This document shows, piece after piece, positions 38,320-53,628 of a stretch of 64,000 nucleotides of DNA. The position numbers and the translations under genes are program-made. The notes beneath the pieces were generated by a model. It was given only the letters and a program-made list of their open reading frames with translations. It was not told where the DNA came from and did no database searches. Each line of letters begins with the position of its first letter. Position 1 is the stretch's first letter. Location of the stretch: assembly GCA_027186245.1 (NCBI GenBank), contig CP114485.1:8460001-8524000 (forward strand). Reading direction: 5' to 3'. Source of the DNA: Coriaria nepalensis. Its lineage: Eukaryota > Streptophyta > Magnoliopsida > Cucurbitales > Coriariaceae.

Positions 38320-39640
38320 TGTTATGGCCTAATACATGCCAATATATATGGACCCAAGGCTACACTTGCTAGAGATAGTTATTCTTACTTTATTACTTTC
38401 ATTAAAAATCTCAATAGATTTGGATACATTTATCCTATGAAGCATGAATTCAAGTCTTTTGAGAAATTCAAATAGTATACAAAGGAATTAAAAAATTAAT
38501 CAGACAAAAGTATTATGATCCTTCAATGATATTGAGGAGATGAATACTTGAGTCATGAGTTTTTTAACTATATTAAAGAGAATGTGATTCTCTTTTAATG
38601 AACCTCCTTGTAGAGCACCACAATTAAATGATATTTCAAAATGGAGGAATTAAACATCACTAGACATGGCGCGATATGACAAGCACTAAGTTTCCTTTAT
38701 TGTTCTGGGTCATGCCCTAGAAAGCACCATAGATGTGCATAACATAATTCCCTCTAAAATTCACATCAATTTCTCTATATGAGATTTGGAAGGGCAAAAT
38801 GACATCATTCCACCATATTCATATATGAAGATGCCCATCTTTTGTCAAAAGTAAGATACGAAAAGATTAGAGGCAAGATCTAAAAATTATTTTTTGTGGG
38901 AAATCCTAAGGAGGCATTAGGATATTAATTTTTATACTCCCATCCGTGAAGTATTTGTAGCTGAATGTATTATCTTCTTAGAAAAAGTATCACTTTTTCA
39001 AAAGGATAATAGAGTAAGATAATACTTGAACAAATACCGGACCCACAAATTAATAATGAGACTGACACTTGTAGCTCGGCAATACCCAATTCTAAGAAAC
39101 TTTCGAAAGAAAGAATTATGATTCTTCAATATACACCACCACTTCGTAGATCTAGAAGAGTGTCAGTGAACTTGAACTTTATAGATTTCCTATAAATCCT
39201 AAGAATGACTCAATTATACATAACAACCCTACGAGTTATTACGAGGCCATGTAGAGCCCATATTCTAATAGATGGCTTAGAGCCTTGAAATCTGAAATAA
39301 ATTCTATATGTGCCAACCAAGTATTAATCTTAGAGATTGTACCGAAAAGAATTGTTCAAATTACATGCAAATGTATCTTTAATTGAAAGGCCATGTCATA
39401 TAGGTAGATTGAAATCTTGAAGTGTCGACGAGTGGGCCAAGGCAATAAGAAACGAGAAGGAATCAATTTTAACAAGTCGCCCGTAGCTATGACCAAATTT
39501 GGCCAGATAATAATTACATTGCAGCATGCCACGATCATGACGATCATGAACTCAAATAAATATATGTGAGAACTGCTTCCTTAAAAGAAAATTAAGAAGA
39601 AGAGATTTATGTTATACAATCTAAAAGTTTCACATAAAAT
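38320..39640 (+). pseudogene. Ty1/copia integrase and reverse transcriptase remnant
   Basis: Domains appear in canonical order. Integrase core: GLIHANIYGPKA then YSYFITFIKNLNRFGYIYP and KHEFKSFEKFK near 38325-38470, and GDEYLSHEF near 38540. Integrase C-terminal region: FFVGNPKEALGY near 38892-38930 and RRSRRVS near 39147. RT start: WLRALKSEINSICANQV near 39260-39320, KREGINFN near 39450, SPVAMTKFG near 39480, then AFLKxKLRRRDL near 39570-39610. Stops and frameshifts throughout. It ends about 480 bp past the Y3IP1 stop codon. Confidence 0.8.
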
Positions 39641-40117
39641 AAAATGTAAATAAATTGTGTAAACTGTGTAAATCAAACTTTGGATCGAAGTTAACTTCTA
39701 GAAATCCGAAACATCCGTTTTGACCAAACAATCAAATAACTTTCATTGCACCAGTTTTTGGGTAACTTCCTCGGCATTAGTTTTTGGGTAACTAGGATCC
39801 TCTAAGATAACAATTGCACCAGCAAATCAAGTCTAGTTCTAAGCAAGTTTGCAGTTTCGATGTGCTACTATCAATACCATTATTAAACTCAAACATTGCT
39901 ACTAAGTCTACAGAACTTCCATGTCGTCTATCGGAATTTTCGTAATTATGGGAGGCCAAAAAATATAGTAATAAGAATAATAATAATCATATTCAAATAA
40001 GTGGAAAAAATGATAAAATAAGAAGAAATCCCTTGGAAATGTTCATCAAGTGACGAAATAGAGCTGACTATACCCTATACACGCAATATCTCATGTAAAC
40101 ACTAAACAAAAACAGTT

Positions 40118-43100
40118 TTATTGAAGGGAATTATAGAATAAAATTAGAACTACTGAGATGCCAATGATAACAGGAAATGCTGTTACCAAGTATAGTGCTC
40201 CATAACCCTGCAAGGAGATTAATTTTCCTTAGCAATTTCCTGTAAAATTTCGCTGATACATAAAATAATTCGCTCTTGTTTATTACAGCCTAAATTATCC
40301 TACTTTACACAAATTTGGCGAGGCACTAAGTCAATGTCCCTATCAGCATGCTATTTACATAAGTAGAAGATGAATGCGAAGTCACGGTCACAGTATTACC
40401 CCTAATAGATGCTGGATTTATTAAATAAATGATAATCATTAAAATAGCTTATACATCTTTGCTTTCTAACTTTGATTTTGAACCGATGAATGATAAGAGG
40501 TAAGATCTACACACAATATGCAACAGAATAAAACCTAGTTTAGAAATATTCATTTTAATATTTTTCGCTTGTTGGGATATATCTAACAACGGTTCTAAGA
40601 GCTAGAGTCCTGTAGACGACCAATGAGTTGGATTCGGTCCGACCCATACAAATCCGAACTCGTCCGAACCTATTGTGTAGATTGAACCAAATTTTGATCT
40701 AACCATCTATAAAATGCCACGCCATTTAATAAAAGACATTTATATCATTGCTTCAGCCCCTTTATTAAATGACATAAAGACACTTCATATGATGACATGG
40801 CATTATATAGATGGTTAGATTGAGATTTGGTTTAATCTACAGAATAGGTTCGGACAAATTTGGATATGTATGGTTCGGACCGAATCCAACCACTCGACGA
40901 CCAAATGTTTTAGAAAAAGGCAACTTCAAGTTGACAACCAAATTATAAAGATATTTCACTGAGTCTAAGGATAGAAATTAAATCCACATAAATGTGGAGC
41001 GAAACTAACCAGAACTGCCGGTACTTCCGGATCATCACTAGCCTCAGTATCTTCAATCTCGGCTGCCGAATCCCAATCAATATTCAGTCTTTTAGCAGCC
41101 TCTCTAGGATCAATACCAGTGTCTGTGGCCTTAGCATATAAGGACTTGCCACGCTTCTTCTTCGGTGGTTCAAACTATACCAGAAATTCAGTGTGCAGGA
41201 ACCAAATTACATAAGGGAAAAACTTAATATCATTCTCATTGGTAAAATTAGTTAAAAATAAAAAGTCCAAAATTTCAAACTGTTAGATCAGGTCTTATAA
41301 TTAAAAATTAGCCCTATAAAATACGTAACAGAAAATGTGGACGTCATCAGGGTTGCTTTCAGTGTATGGGTCATGAAAAGAACGGCATGACTGAAAAAGG
41401 GTATTGCAGATCACATAAGAAGCTACTGGATCCATAGTTTTTCTCTTTTCGTTGGCCAAATTCTCCATAGTTTACTAAGTACAAATCATTCATTTTCATA
41501 TCTCAAACAAAACTTTAAACAAATTACAGCCGCATTGCTATGATAAGTTTGACTAAAACCCTGGCTCAGAAGAATATGAACCGAACACCTATAAAGAGAG
41601 AGAGGCTCAAGCGTAGCAATAATGAAAACAAATAAATAAATGAAAAAACATCTATGCAGTTGGGAATTTCTACATCAATCTAATTAGGATTCTATCAACT
41701 GTACACATATCTCCAGTACCAGAGAAATAGTGCTTGGCATAAAAATTATACACGAAGCTATCAATCAAACAAAGCATGCCCTTCAGTTGAAGACAAATGT
41801 GGGCAAATCACTGTAGGAATTATATAGTGATCTCTGACTACAGAAGAGATGGAGATAGCAGGACAATAAGTCACTATTGAAAAATATTAATACAGACTGA
41901 AAATAATATTAAACATGTTGGGTGTAGTAAGGAAAGAAAAAAATGTCTAGAATTACCAGGTGGTTGAATTGATAATATCATTTTAAATTTTCAAAAGAGT
42001 TAATTTCTCGAACTTCCGTTATTATTAAATTTTAGGATTACTCAGAAACATAAGGAAGAGATGATAAAATTAATTAAGAAAGCAATCTTATGCCACAAGG
42101 TGCCTCTCTTAGCACATACTTGCAACTCATAAAAGATGAAAAAGAAACTCTCCACCAACTATAAGCATGGAAGAATCTCAACCACTAAAAGAAGGCCATA
42201 CAAAAGAATACCTCTAAATTAGGCCACTGAATCATTTCTTCAGCTAGCATCCGAAGAGCAGCTCGATTTTCTGGCACTTTTCCTTCATTGACCTAGTGGA
42301 TAGAAGAGTTGCAGAAATGGAAGTGACAAATTTGATCTTCTCTTTTAACTTGAAAGGTCAAAATGGAGTGATGTAATGTCATCTCAAAATACACGTTTGC
42401 GAAGTTCAACAAATTTCATAAAATAATCTAATCTCTCTAGTGACATAAGGGGGAAAAAAACATACTCTCGATAAAGAGACATAAGAAAATAATGCTATCT
42501 TTCCAGTTCAGTAGTAGGGAATCAAACTTGATAAGGGATATAATAAATTAATGTGATCTTTCAAATTCCGTAGTAGGAGTCACTTCAATTTCTACCAAAA
42601 ATAAATTTTTCCTTTTGCAACTTTGTATAAGATTTTCTAGGGATCTAGATTCAGCAGGTACATTTAATGATTTCTTGGAAAATTCCTACACCTTTACAAA
42701 TGATTTCAATATATCACCATTTTTGGATGTCATCTAAAGCACTAATTGCAAGTTTCTGTCACCACAGATATCTTGTCTAACGATATTATAATCAATTTGA
42801 GCAAAGAAGGACATACTTCTTCCAAAGCCGTAGCTAAGTCCTCCCTGGTAGGTGTATCAGCATCTTCAATGCCTAGTAATCTCCTGCGCTCAACTTCTCT
42901 TGGGTCCTCAATCATTATGGTCAACTTAACCTACTAAATTCCAAGTTTTTAGATACATGAATTTCATGGGGTGAACACACACAAAATTCATGATAAGAAC
43001 ACCAACATATTTCAATTTTATATTTACCTCACTAAATAGCATGTCTCTGTTACTCTTGAGCAGCCCTAACACCTACGGAAGACAGATTTAAGCAAAAACA

Positions 43101-43484
43101 AAGAAAGGAGTGATAGAGAGAGAGAGGCAAACTCACTCTTTGGATTTGATTAACATATTCGAGGTCCTGTGAATCGCTCTGCTGTTCATCGTTAGAGCAA
43201 GATGTAAATTGTAGTTGAGTACTGTCTTCCCCTGCAACATTCAATAATAGTCTAGAATTATTCCCTCTACCTCTTCCTCTTCCTCCGCCGCAAGGATAGT
43301 GAACAGAATCGCCATAAGCGGATAGTTGCGGGTGGCGAAATGAGATGTAACCCATGCCAGCTCCATGTTCAAGGTAACAACAAGGAGAGGACAAAGAAAA
43401 AGAGGAAGAAGAAGAAGAGCTAGAAGACGCGAGTGGGAATGGAAATGGAAGGTGGAGCGCTCGCTGAGCCATCGTCGCTTCCAT
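40118..43484 (-). CDS. Y3IP1: Ycf3-interacting protein 1, chloroplast photosystem I assembly factor (Y3IP1/CEST-like)
   Basis: Six exons on the minus strand encode 280 aa: 43484-43137, 43072-43028, 42930-42817, 42292-42212, 41174-41010 and 40207-40118. All introns are GT-AG. The first ~60 residues are Ser-rich with few acidic residues, as in a chloroplast transit peptide. Then come a conserved MLFSEVKLTIMIEDPREVE block and LLGIEDADTPTREDLA. A basic KKKRGKSLYAKATDTGID stretch, an acidic region and one C-terminal membrane segment (about residues 255-276) follow. Y3IP1 is a nuclear-encoded thylakoid protein that works with Ycf3 in assembling photosystem I; the same protein is known as CEST in stress tolerance. 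The start at 43484 (MEATMAQ) is chosen; 43472 is an alternative 4 codons in. The last intron carries a MITE. Confidence 0.85.
40615..40904. mobile_element. MITE with ~105-bp terminal inverted repeats in the last Y3IP1 intron
   Basis: The element 40624-40895 (272 bp) has long inverted arms. TTGGATTCGGTCCGA on the left pairs with TCGGACCGAATCCAA on the right, and the pairing continues through CCGAACCTATT, GTAGATT-AACCAAAT and ATCTAACCATCTAT. A perfect 9-bp direct repeat GACGACCAA flanks it at 40615-40623 and 40896-40904, the target-site duplication. Long arms plus a 9-bp duplication fit a Mutator-type MITE. No transposase is encoded. It lies within the 802-bp intron between exons 5 and 6. Confidence 0.88.
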
Positions 43485-43743
43485 TATCCATCCAAAAACA
43501 CACTTGCGTTGAAGATCTCCCTCTTTTCTTATTTCGCAAAAATTCGCTGACTCGCTAATAGGCCCAGGCCCATGTAATGTAATAATATGGGCCGTTTCCC
43601 ACTCACTACCTTTCTTTTTTGGCGGGAAACCGTTATTAGTTGGCGCCAATATATGGGTAGGGATTTCAAGAGGGAGAAAGACAGCAAAGTCCAGTGTTTC
43701 TTTTAAACTGTCGGTCGGAAGAAAACGAGCAGAGAGGGTGAAA
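43485..43743. promoter_or_regulatory. Bidirectional promoter between Y3IP1 and MCM6
   Basis: Only 259 bp separate the two divergent start codons. The stretch holds a full E2F-type site, TTTGGCGGGAAA, at 43618-43629 and a second GC palindrome, TTGGCGCCAA, at 43640-43649. It also holds three site II (GGCCCA/TGGGCC) motifs at 43561, 43567 and 43588. E2F sites are the known control of plant and animal MCM genes at G1/S. Site II motifs bind TCP factors in genes of growing cells. The E2F sites lie nearer MCM6, the site II motifs nearer Y3IP1. Confidence 0.8.
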
Positions 43744-48496
<4,753 letters not shown>

Positions 48497-48829
48497 ATAT
48501 AGATTGAGTAAAGGCCGTGGTGAAAAGCCAAAAACCACCAAAAACAAGACGGGAAGAAAAAACATTCACAAATGTGTATTAGTGTCCGAGAAGAATTTTA
48601 CATGATAGTTTGAAGTGAGCGCTAAAATCTTATTTTTTTCAATGATTGATTTTCTTGTTACTTGATTTATGATTTCTTAGATGTTAATCATTATTAGATG
48701 TGATTTACTATATCGAGCTGTTCAATACCGTGAACTGTAGATGTGATTCACTACATTGGAAGCGTGATATCATTGAATTATGGCGTGTGTTACCACCCCC
48801 TCCTCTATTTCCCTTAATGGGGAAATTAA
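48497..48829. other. MCM6 3' flank
   Basis: Likely 3' UTR followed by AT-rich intergenic DNA. No other feature was recognised. Confidence 0.5.
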
Positions 48830-49640
48830 CCGGTTTCTTCGAAAGTTCAAGGTATTTGGTAAGGTGATCCTGTCTCTCCCGACCTTTTAGTGCTTTGTAT
48901 GGAAATTTGCTCCAGGTTGTTGAATAATATGGGTAATGATTCTCGGTTTAGTTTCCATTCTAAAGGCCAAGAGGAGAAAATTATTCATCTTTACTTTTTG
49001 GAGACCATATGGTTTTTCTAGAGGGGACATTGATTCTGCTTCTTGCATTAAGGAAGCTCTAGGGAAGTTTTCTTCCTCCCCAGATCTCATTTCCAACCTT
49101 AACAAAAGCAATATTTTCTTTGGAAATATTCTGGATGTCTCGAAGTCCTCTTTCCTTGCAGATCTCGGTATGTCTAATGGTTCTCTACCAATAAGGTACC
49201 TCAGCATTCAACTTTCTTCTTCTAAGCTTTCCTACTCGGATTGCAAACCTCTCTTGGACGGATTGATTGGTAGAGCTAAAAAGTTGGTCTTTTAAGCTTC
49301 TCTCCTATGCCGGGAGACTTCAACTCATCAACTCCACCCTCTTTGCCATACAAGTTTATTAGGCTTCTTTATTTTAACATCTTGAGTGATTAAAGAGGTT
49401 GACTGAATTTTTAGGAATTTTCTTTGGAAGGGTTCGTCTTCTCATGGGAGTGCTAAAGCTGTTTGAGATATTATTTGTCCTCCTAAGGAGGAAGGGGGCC
49501 TTAAATAAAGAATATTTTATAATGGAATCATACTGCTCAACTAAAGCCATATTTGGAATTTTTTTTCCTTCCCGCCTGCGATTTGGCCATGAGTTCATTG
49601 CCATCTTTTGAGAAACAAGCAATTTTGGGGTTGTCCGATT
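48830..49640 (+). pseudogene. LINE reverse transcriptase fragment
   Basis: Frames give the C-terminal half of a plant LINE reverse transcriptase: IDSASCIKEALGKFSSSPDL, then NLNKSNIFFGNILDVSKSSFL, then GSLPIRYLSIQL and LSYSDCKPLLDGLIGRAKK near 49020-49290. After frameshifts come VIKEVD-x-IFRNFLWKGSSSHGSAK near 49385-49455 and CPPKEEGGL near 49480. Part is open (48936-49295), but no full ORF2 exists. It starts about 330 bp after the MCM6 stop. Confidence 0.8.
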
Positions 49641-50430
49641 ACCAAAAATTGCACTTGGCTAGGCGTTAAATTCTTAAAGTTAGCGATCGTGTACTTTTAT
49701 TTGGAAAATTGGTGATAGAGCGATTACCTCTCTTTGATTTGAACCTTAGATCCTCCTGGGTATTATTAGTACCCTCGTTATAGAACTTTTATTTTAGGAG
49801 TTAATATTGTATATAAATTTACCTATTTTATATTTATATTTATATAATGTGCAATATCAAATCATCAATTCCTTTGGATCATCTAATTGAGATCAACTAG
49901 TTTTGTTGGTCTCCATCAATCTTGAGAAAGCAAGGACCGATCTGAATGTCGATTTTGTCGAATGTATTAAACTCAAAATACATAGTTGAGTTAGCTCAAA
50001 GATGACATATGATCATCTAACTCGAAATCTTTTAAACTGATTAAGATCGACTAATAATTTTGGTATATGTCAATTTTGAGAAAACAAGGGCTAGCGGCCT
50101 CCAACTCAAGTTTATTGGATGTATTTGGTTTATAATTTACCCAATTGAACTCGAAATACATAGTCAAGTTAGCCTAAAGATTAAATATGATCGACTAACT
50201 AGACAAGAAAGTCAGTCCTTGATTATTCAAAGACGATTGAGATTGACAACTAGGTCGACCACCAAATCGATACGTGAGATCGACCATTTAACATAATGGT
50301 CTACTATGCTCGACCACCAACCGACTATCTTGCAATTAATAGATTTATTGTTTATCAAAAGTTCACAGACTTTCAGTAAAACAAAACAAACACAAAAAAA
50401 TTTGGAAGGATTAATTTGTGGATCCAAGAG
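49641..50430. repeat. Intergenic DNA with a degenerate two-copy repeat
   Basis: The block at 49920-50030 (TTGAGAAAGCAAGGACC ... AAAATACATAGTTGAGTTAGC) recurs in altered form at 50070-50210 (TTGAGAAAACAAGGGCT ... GAAATACATAGTCAAGTTAGC), roughly 155 bp apart. No coding seen. Confidence 0.45.
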
Positions 50431-51852
50431 TTAAAAACCTGAAAATATCCTAAAATATAACAAATCAAACTTGAAAAAATGAGAATGAACGTACTAAATT
50501 AAAAAAAAAAAAAAAAACTTGAAAATGGACAGCCGAATAAGATCTTTCAATAGTAGAGGTGCTTAATTTTTCCTCCCTTTTTTTTTTTTTTTTTCCTCTC
50601 TTTTTTAAGTGGGATTAGAGGATGGTCTAATAGAAAAATAAGTCAAATTACTAATTTTTTAAGTTTTTACTTTTTTTACTTCTTGCTTATTAAATTAAAC
50701 AGAAAAGGACTTGTGAAAATTATACTTCTCTTAAGATTAATTTACCAAGGGGCCCATATGTAAATTTATCTTTACGAGTAGTTACATATCCTTAAATTTG
50801 GTCGCCTCAAGGACTGATTCTGACATTTTAGCAATTTCTATGGTTGAACAACTGAATTTTGAATTGATTGGAATCGGAGGTCCCGAGACATTAAATTCAT
50901 AATGTCAAAGCTTACGTGGTTACATGTATATCTTAGGAGTCGGATGTAAGCGAGGAACCACATCGAATGATGTATTTGCACGTGCGTACCAAATGCACGC
51001 ACGGCTCTCATCGTTATCGACTATGACAATTATATCCAAGAGGCGCAATGAAGGCCGGACTGTCCGAGAACGAGCTACTCAGCACCACGTGTTATGCTGC
51101 CAAGTCTTCCTTTTCCTCCGCCCATATGGCTTTCATTACCTTTTCCTTTTACTTGCGAGAGAGACGTCAGCCTTTGAAAATTTCTTTGCCTCTTTTCTTT
51201 TTGGCAAAAAAGCCTTCGGGATTTTCAGTCAAAAACTTTTAATTTTTTATGTTCCCCAACTTTTTCTTTTTCTTGAATATTTTTTCTTATCAATTTCCAT
51301 CACTAATTCATAAAGCTTGCTTGACCTTGTAATTAACGTTGAGGTTTAAATAAAAATGAAGTTTATCTAAAATTTAGAACCTATGGTCATGTCGAATTAG
51401 GAAACATATTTCCATCAGGAAGGAATTGCCCCCAAATCCATTGATTTCATGCTGTGTAAATCAAGACTATGAGTTGTTCTCTATTGTTATGTTAGCTTGG
51501 TTAGAGGGTTTTCTAAGTCGAGGTTGAGAACTTGGCACTATTGCATCAAAATCAATAAATTAGTAAATTATATTTAGAAAATTACGAATTACACATTAAT
51601 TAAGTTATCCATAAGAGATATACCAATATTTTAAAAAATAATTATGTATTTAATCACTAAAAAATAATTTCCTATAATCTGAATGGTTGCCAGCAGCCCC
51701 TGTTTAACCGTAGTGGCAACCCCCCGTGATGTTTTAAGGATCTATTCAGTTTTTTTTTTTTTTTTTAATTAATTAATAAATATATATATATTTTTTGGCA
51801 AAAATAAACAAACAAAAAATAAATTTTAGAGGCCGACTCTACAGAATCATCC

Positions 51853-51884
<32 letters not shown>

Positions 51885-52600
51885 AGATTAGTGGTCTTTC
51901 AAGTTATACATGTTGGACAAACGACCAAGTAATAATTCCTCTGGAAGTTGGTTGGTATGTTGTTTTCTTGAAATAAAAGGATTCCTCTTCTTGCCTTAAT
52001 TTTCGGTTGATTCTTTATCCTTTGGAGTTCCCCACTTTGTCTTTATCCTTTGGTGCATGTTTTGACTAACATCTCCCATGTCCTACTTTTTGTACAATCT
52101 ATTAAAGTATTCGTCTTTTAGTAGTGCTTTCGGAAAGTAGAGAGAATAGCCAAAAAGGAGCTTCCTTAATTCTCTTCGGATTATATCCTTTTCTTCTAAG
52201 TTGTAACATTGGACAATACCTACCGACCTCATGACCGTAGATGTCGTCTTAGTCTTAGTTTTGGATAATATTGTCTTATTATAATTGAAGTACTCTTTTG
52301 TTTATAATAACATGACTTAGGATTACCATATACGATAATATGTTTTATTCTTAACTTTACATGTCTAAATACATAATCAAGAAAATATTTAGAGCAATTT
52401 TTAACATCGTCGTTTGATTTTTCTACACCTGCAAATTATAAAGTCAAAAGTCAACTTGATTCGGCCCTAATACAATTAAGCTGCAGAAATTACATATTAG
52501 TTATTGCAACCCACAGACCGCATCTAATTACGCAAAGATAACCATTAGTTTTATTTTATTTGGTTTGTATTCCACGTGATGAACGAGATTTCATAAGCAT
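50431..52600. other. Intergenic DNA upstream of CTP synthase
   Basis: Contains poly(A) near 50498-50516, poly(T) runs near 50578 and 51750, and (AT)n tracts near 51780 and 51856-51884. A frame at 50924-51313 is open for 129 codons but has biased low-complexity Phe/Leu content and no recognisable domain, so I do not call it. No gene or transposon end was identified. Confidence 0.4.
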
Positions 52601-53628
52601 AAACCAGGTCATTATTTGGGAAACGGAGGCTCTGCTTATGGGGAAGAAATCCAATCCGACACGGTTAAGATAGTTCCACCTAGTTGGGTCGGGTCGAGGC
52701 AGTTCCACTTGGTCGCACTATAACAATCCCAGTCACATGTAACGCTTGTATACATCACCAAAGGCCTGCAGCAATTCGTAGAGCTTAAACCAAATGCAAC
52801 AATTATGCGCGCCATAACGCTTGATACTTTTTATGATGAAAAAAATGGTAATTACTAATTACACACTTCTGGTCTATACAAAATTTCGGGAGTTACTATT
52901 GATAACGTGGTCATGTGGGGGAGGGCACGGGATCGGTCACAGATCCGCAGTCGCTGTTGACCTTAAGACAGAAGGACAGACCCATGTCTATTTTACCTGT
53001 GTTTAAGGAAAAATTAAAATTAAAAAGAAAAAAAAAAAAAGACTGATGAAACAAGAAACAAGAACTAAAATGTCAAAAAAGAAAAATAAAAGTAGGGTTT
53101 CTTTTGCTATATATTCTAATTTTAATGAGCTGTTGTGTTTGGCAGTGAGCTGAGACTCGAGGATCTCAGGAAGTGTGTCCTATTTGTAAGTCGGCCAATG
53201 CCAAGAAACGTTATTCAGTTCTCATGTCATCCTCTTTCTATCTAAGTCTTTTAGTTCTTACTTTCTAAGGAATACTGTTTTTCTTTCCTTCTTTCTGCGT
53301 TTTCTACTGATACTCTCAAGCCTCACCCCCCCCCCCCCCCTGTCTCACCACAGGAAGAGGAACAGAACGTTTAAAGTTGACTCTAATATGGGGGTCGCTT
53401 AAGTTGACAGCAATAACCAGGTTTGTTCTGATGGGAATAATAATGTCGCTTGTGGCAAATTCTGTATTGTTTGCTCATAAAATAGGTTCTTATCTTTTCC
53501 TGTTCTTCCCTTTTTCCTTTTCTTTAGTCAGGTATCATTCCACACAAACTTTGGTCGTAGAAACAGGGTTAACAACGAGGTCATTTTTCCGACTGAAAGT
53601 ACTAAACTTGCAGCCGAAATAAGAAGAA
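52601..53628 (+). promoter_or_regulatory. CTP synthase upstream region and leader
   Basis: The kilobase before the start codon becomes less AT-rich from about 52900 and pyrimidine-rich near 53210-53345. A run of about 16 C bases lies at 53325-53341. A 5' UTR intron is possible in 53370-53620 (several GT and TTTTCTTTAG-like strings) but cannot be proven from sequence. No TATA box was fixed. Confidence 0.35.

Noticed and set aside
48936..49295. 119-codon frame as an independent gene after MCM6
   Set aside because: Its sequence is the middle of a LINE reverse transcriptase, with continuing homology in other frames.
50924..51313. 129-codon open frame upstream of CTP synthase
   Set aside because: Phe/Leu-rich composition, no known motif, no exon-like context; likely chance.
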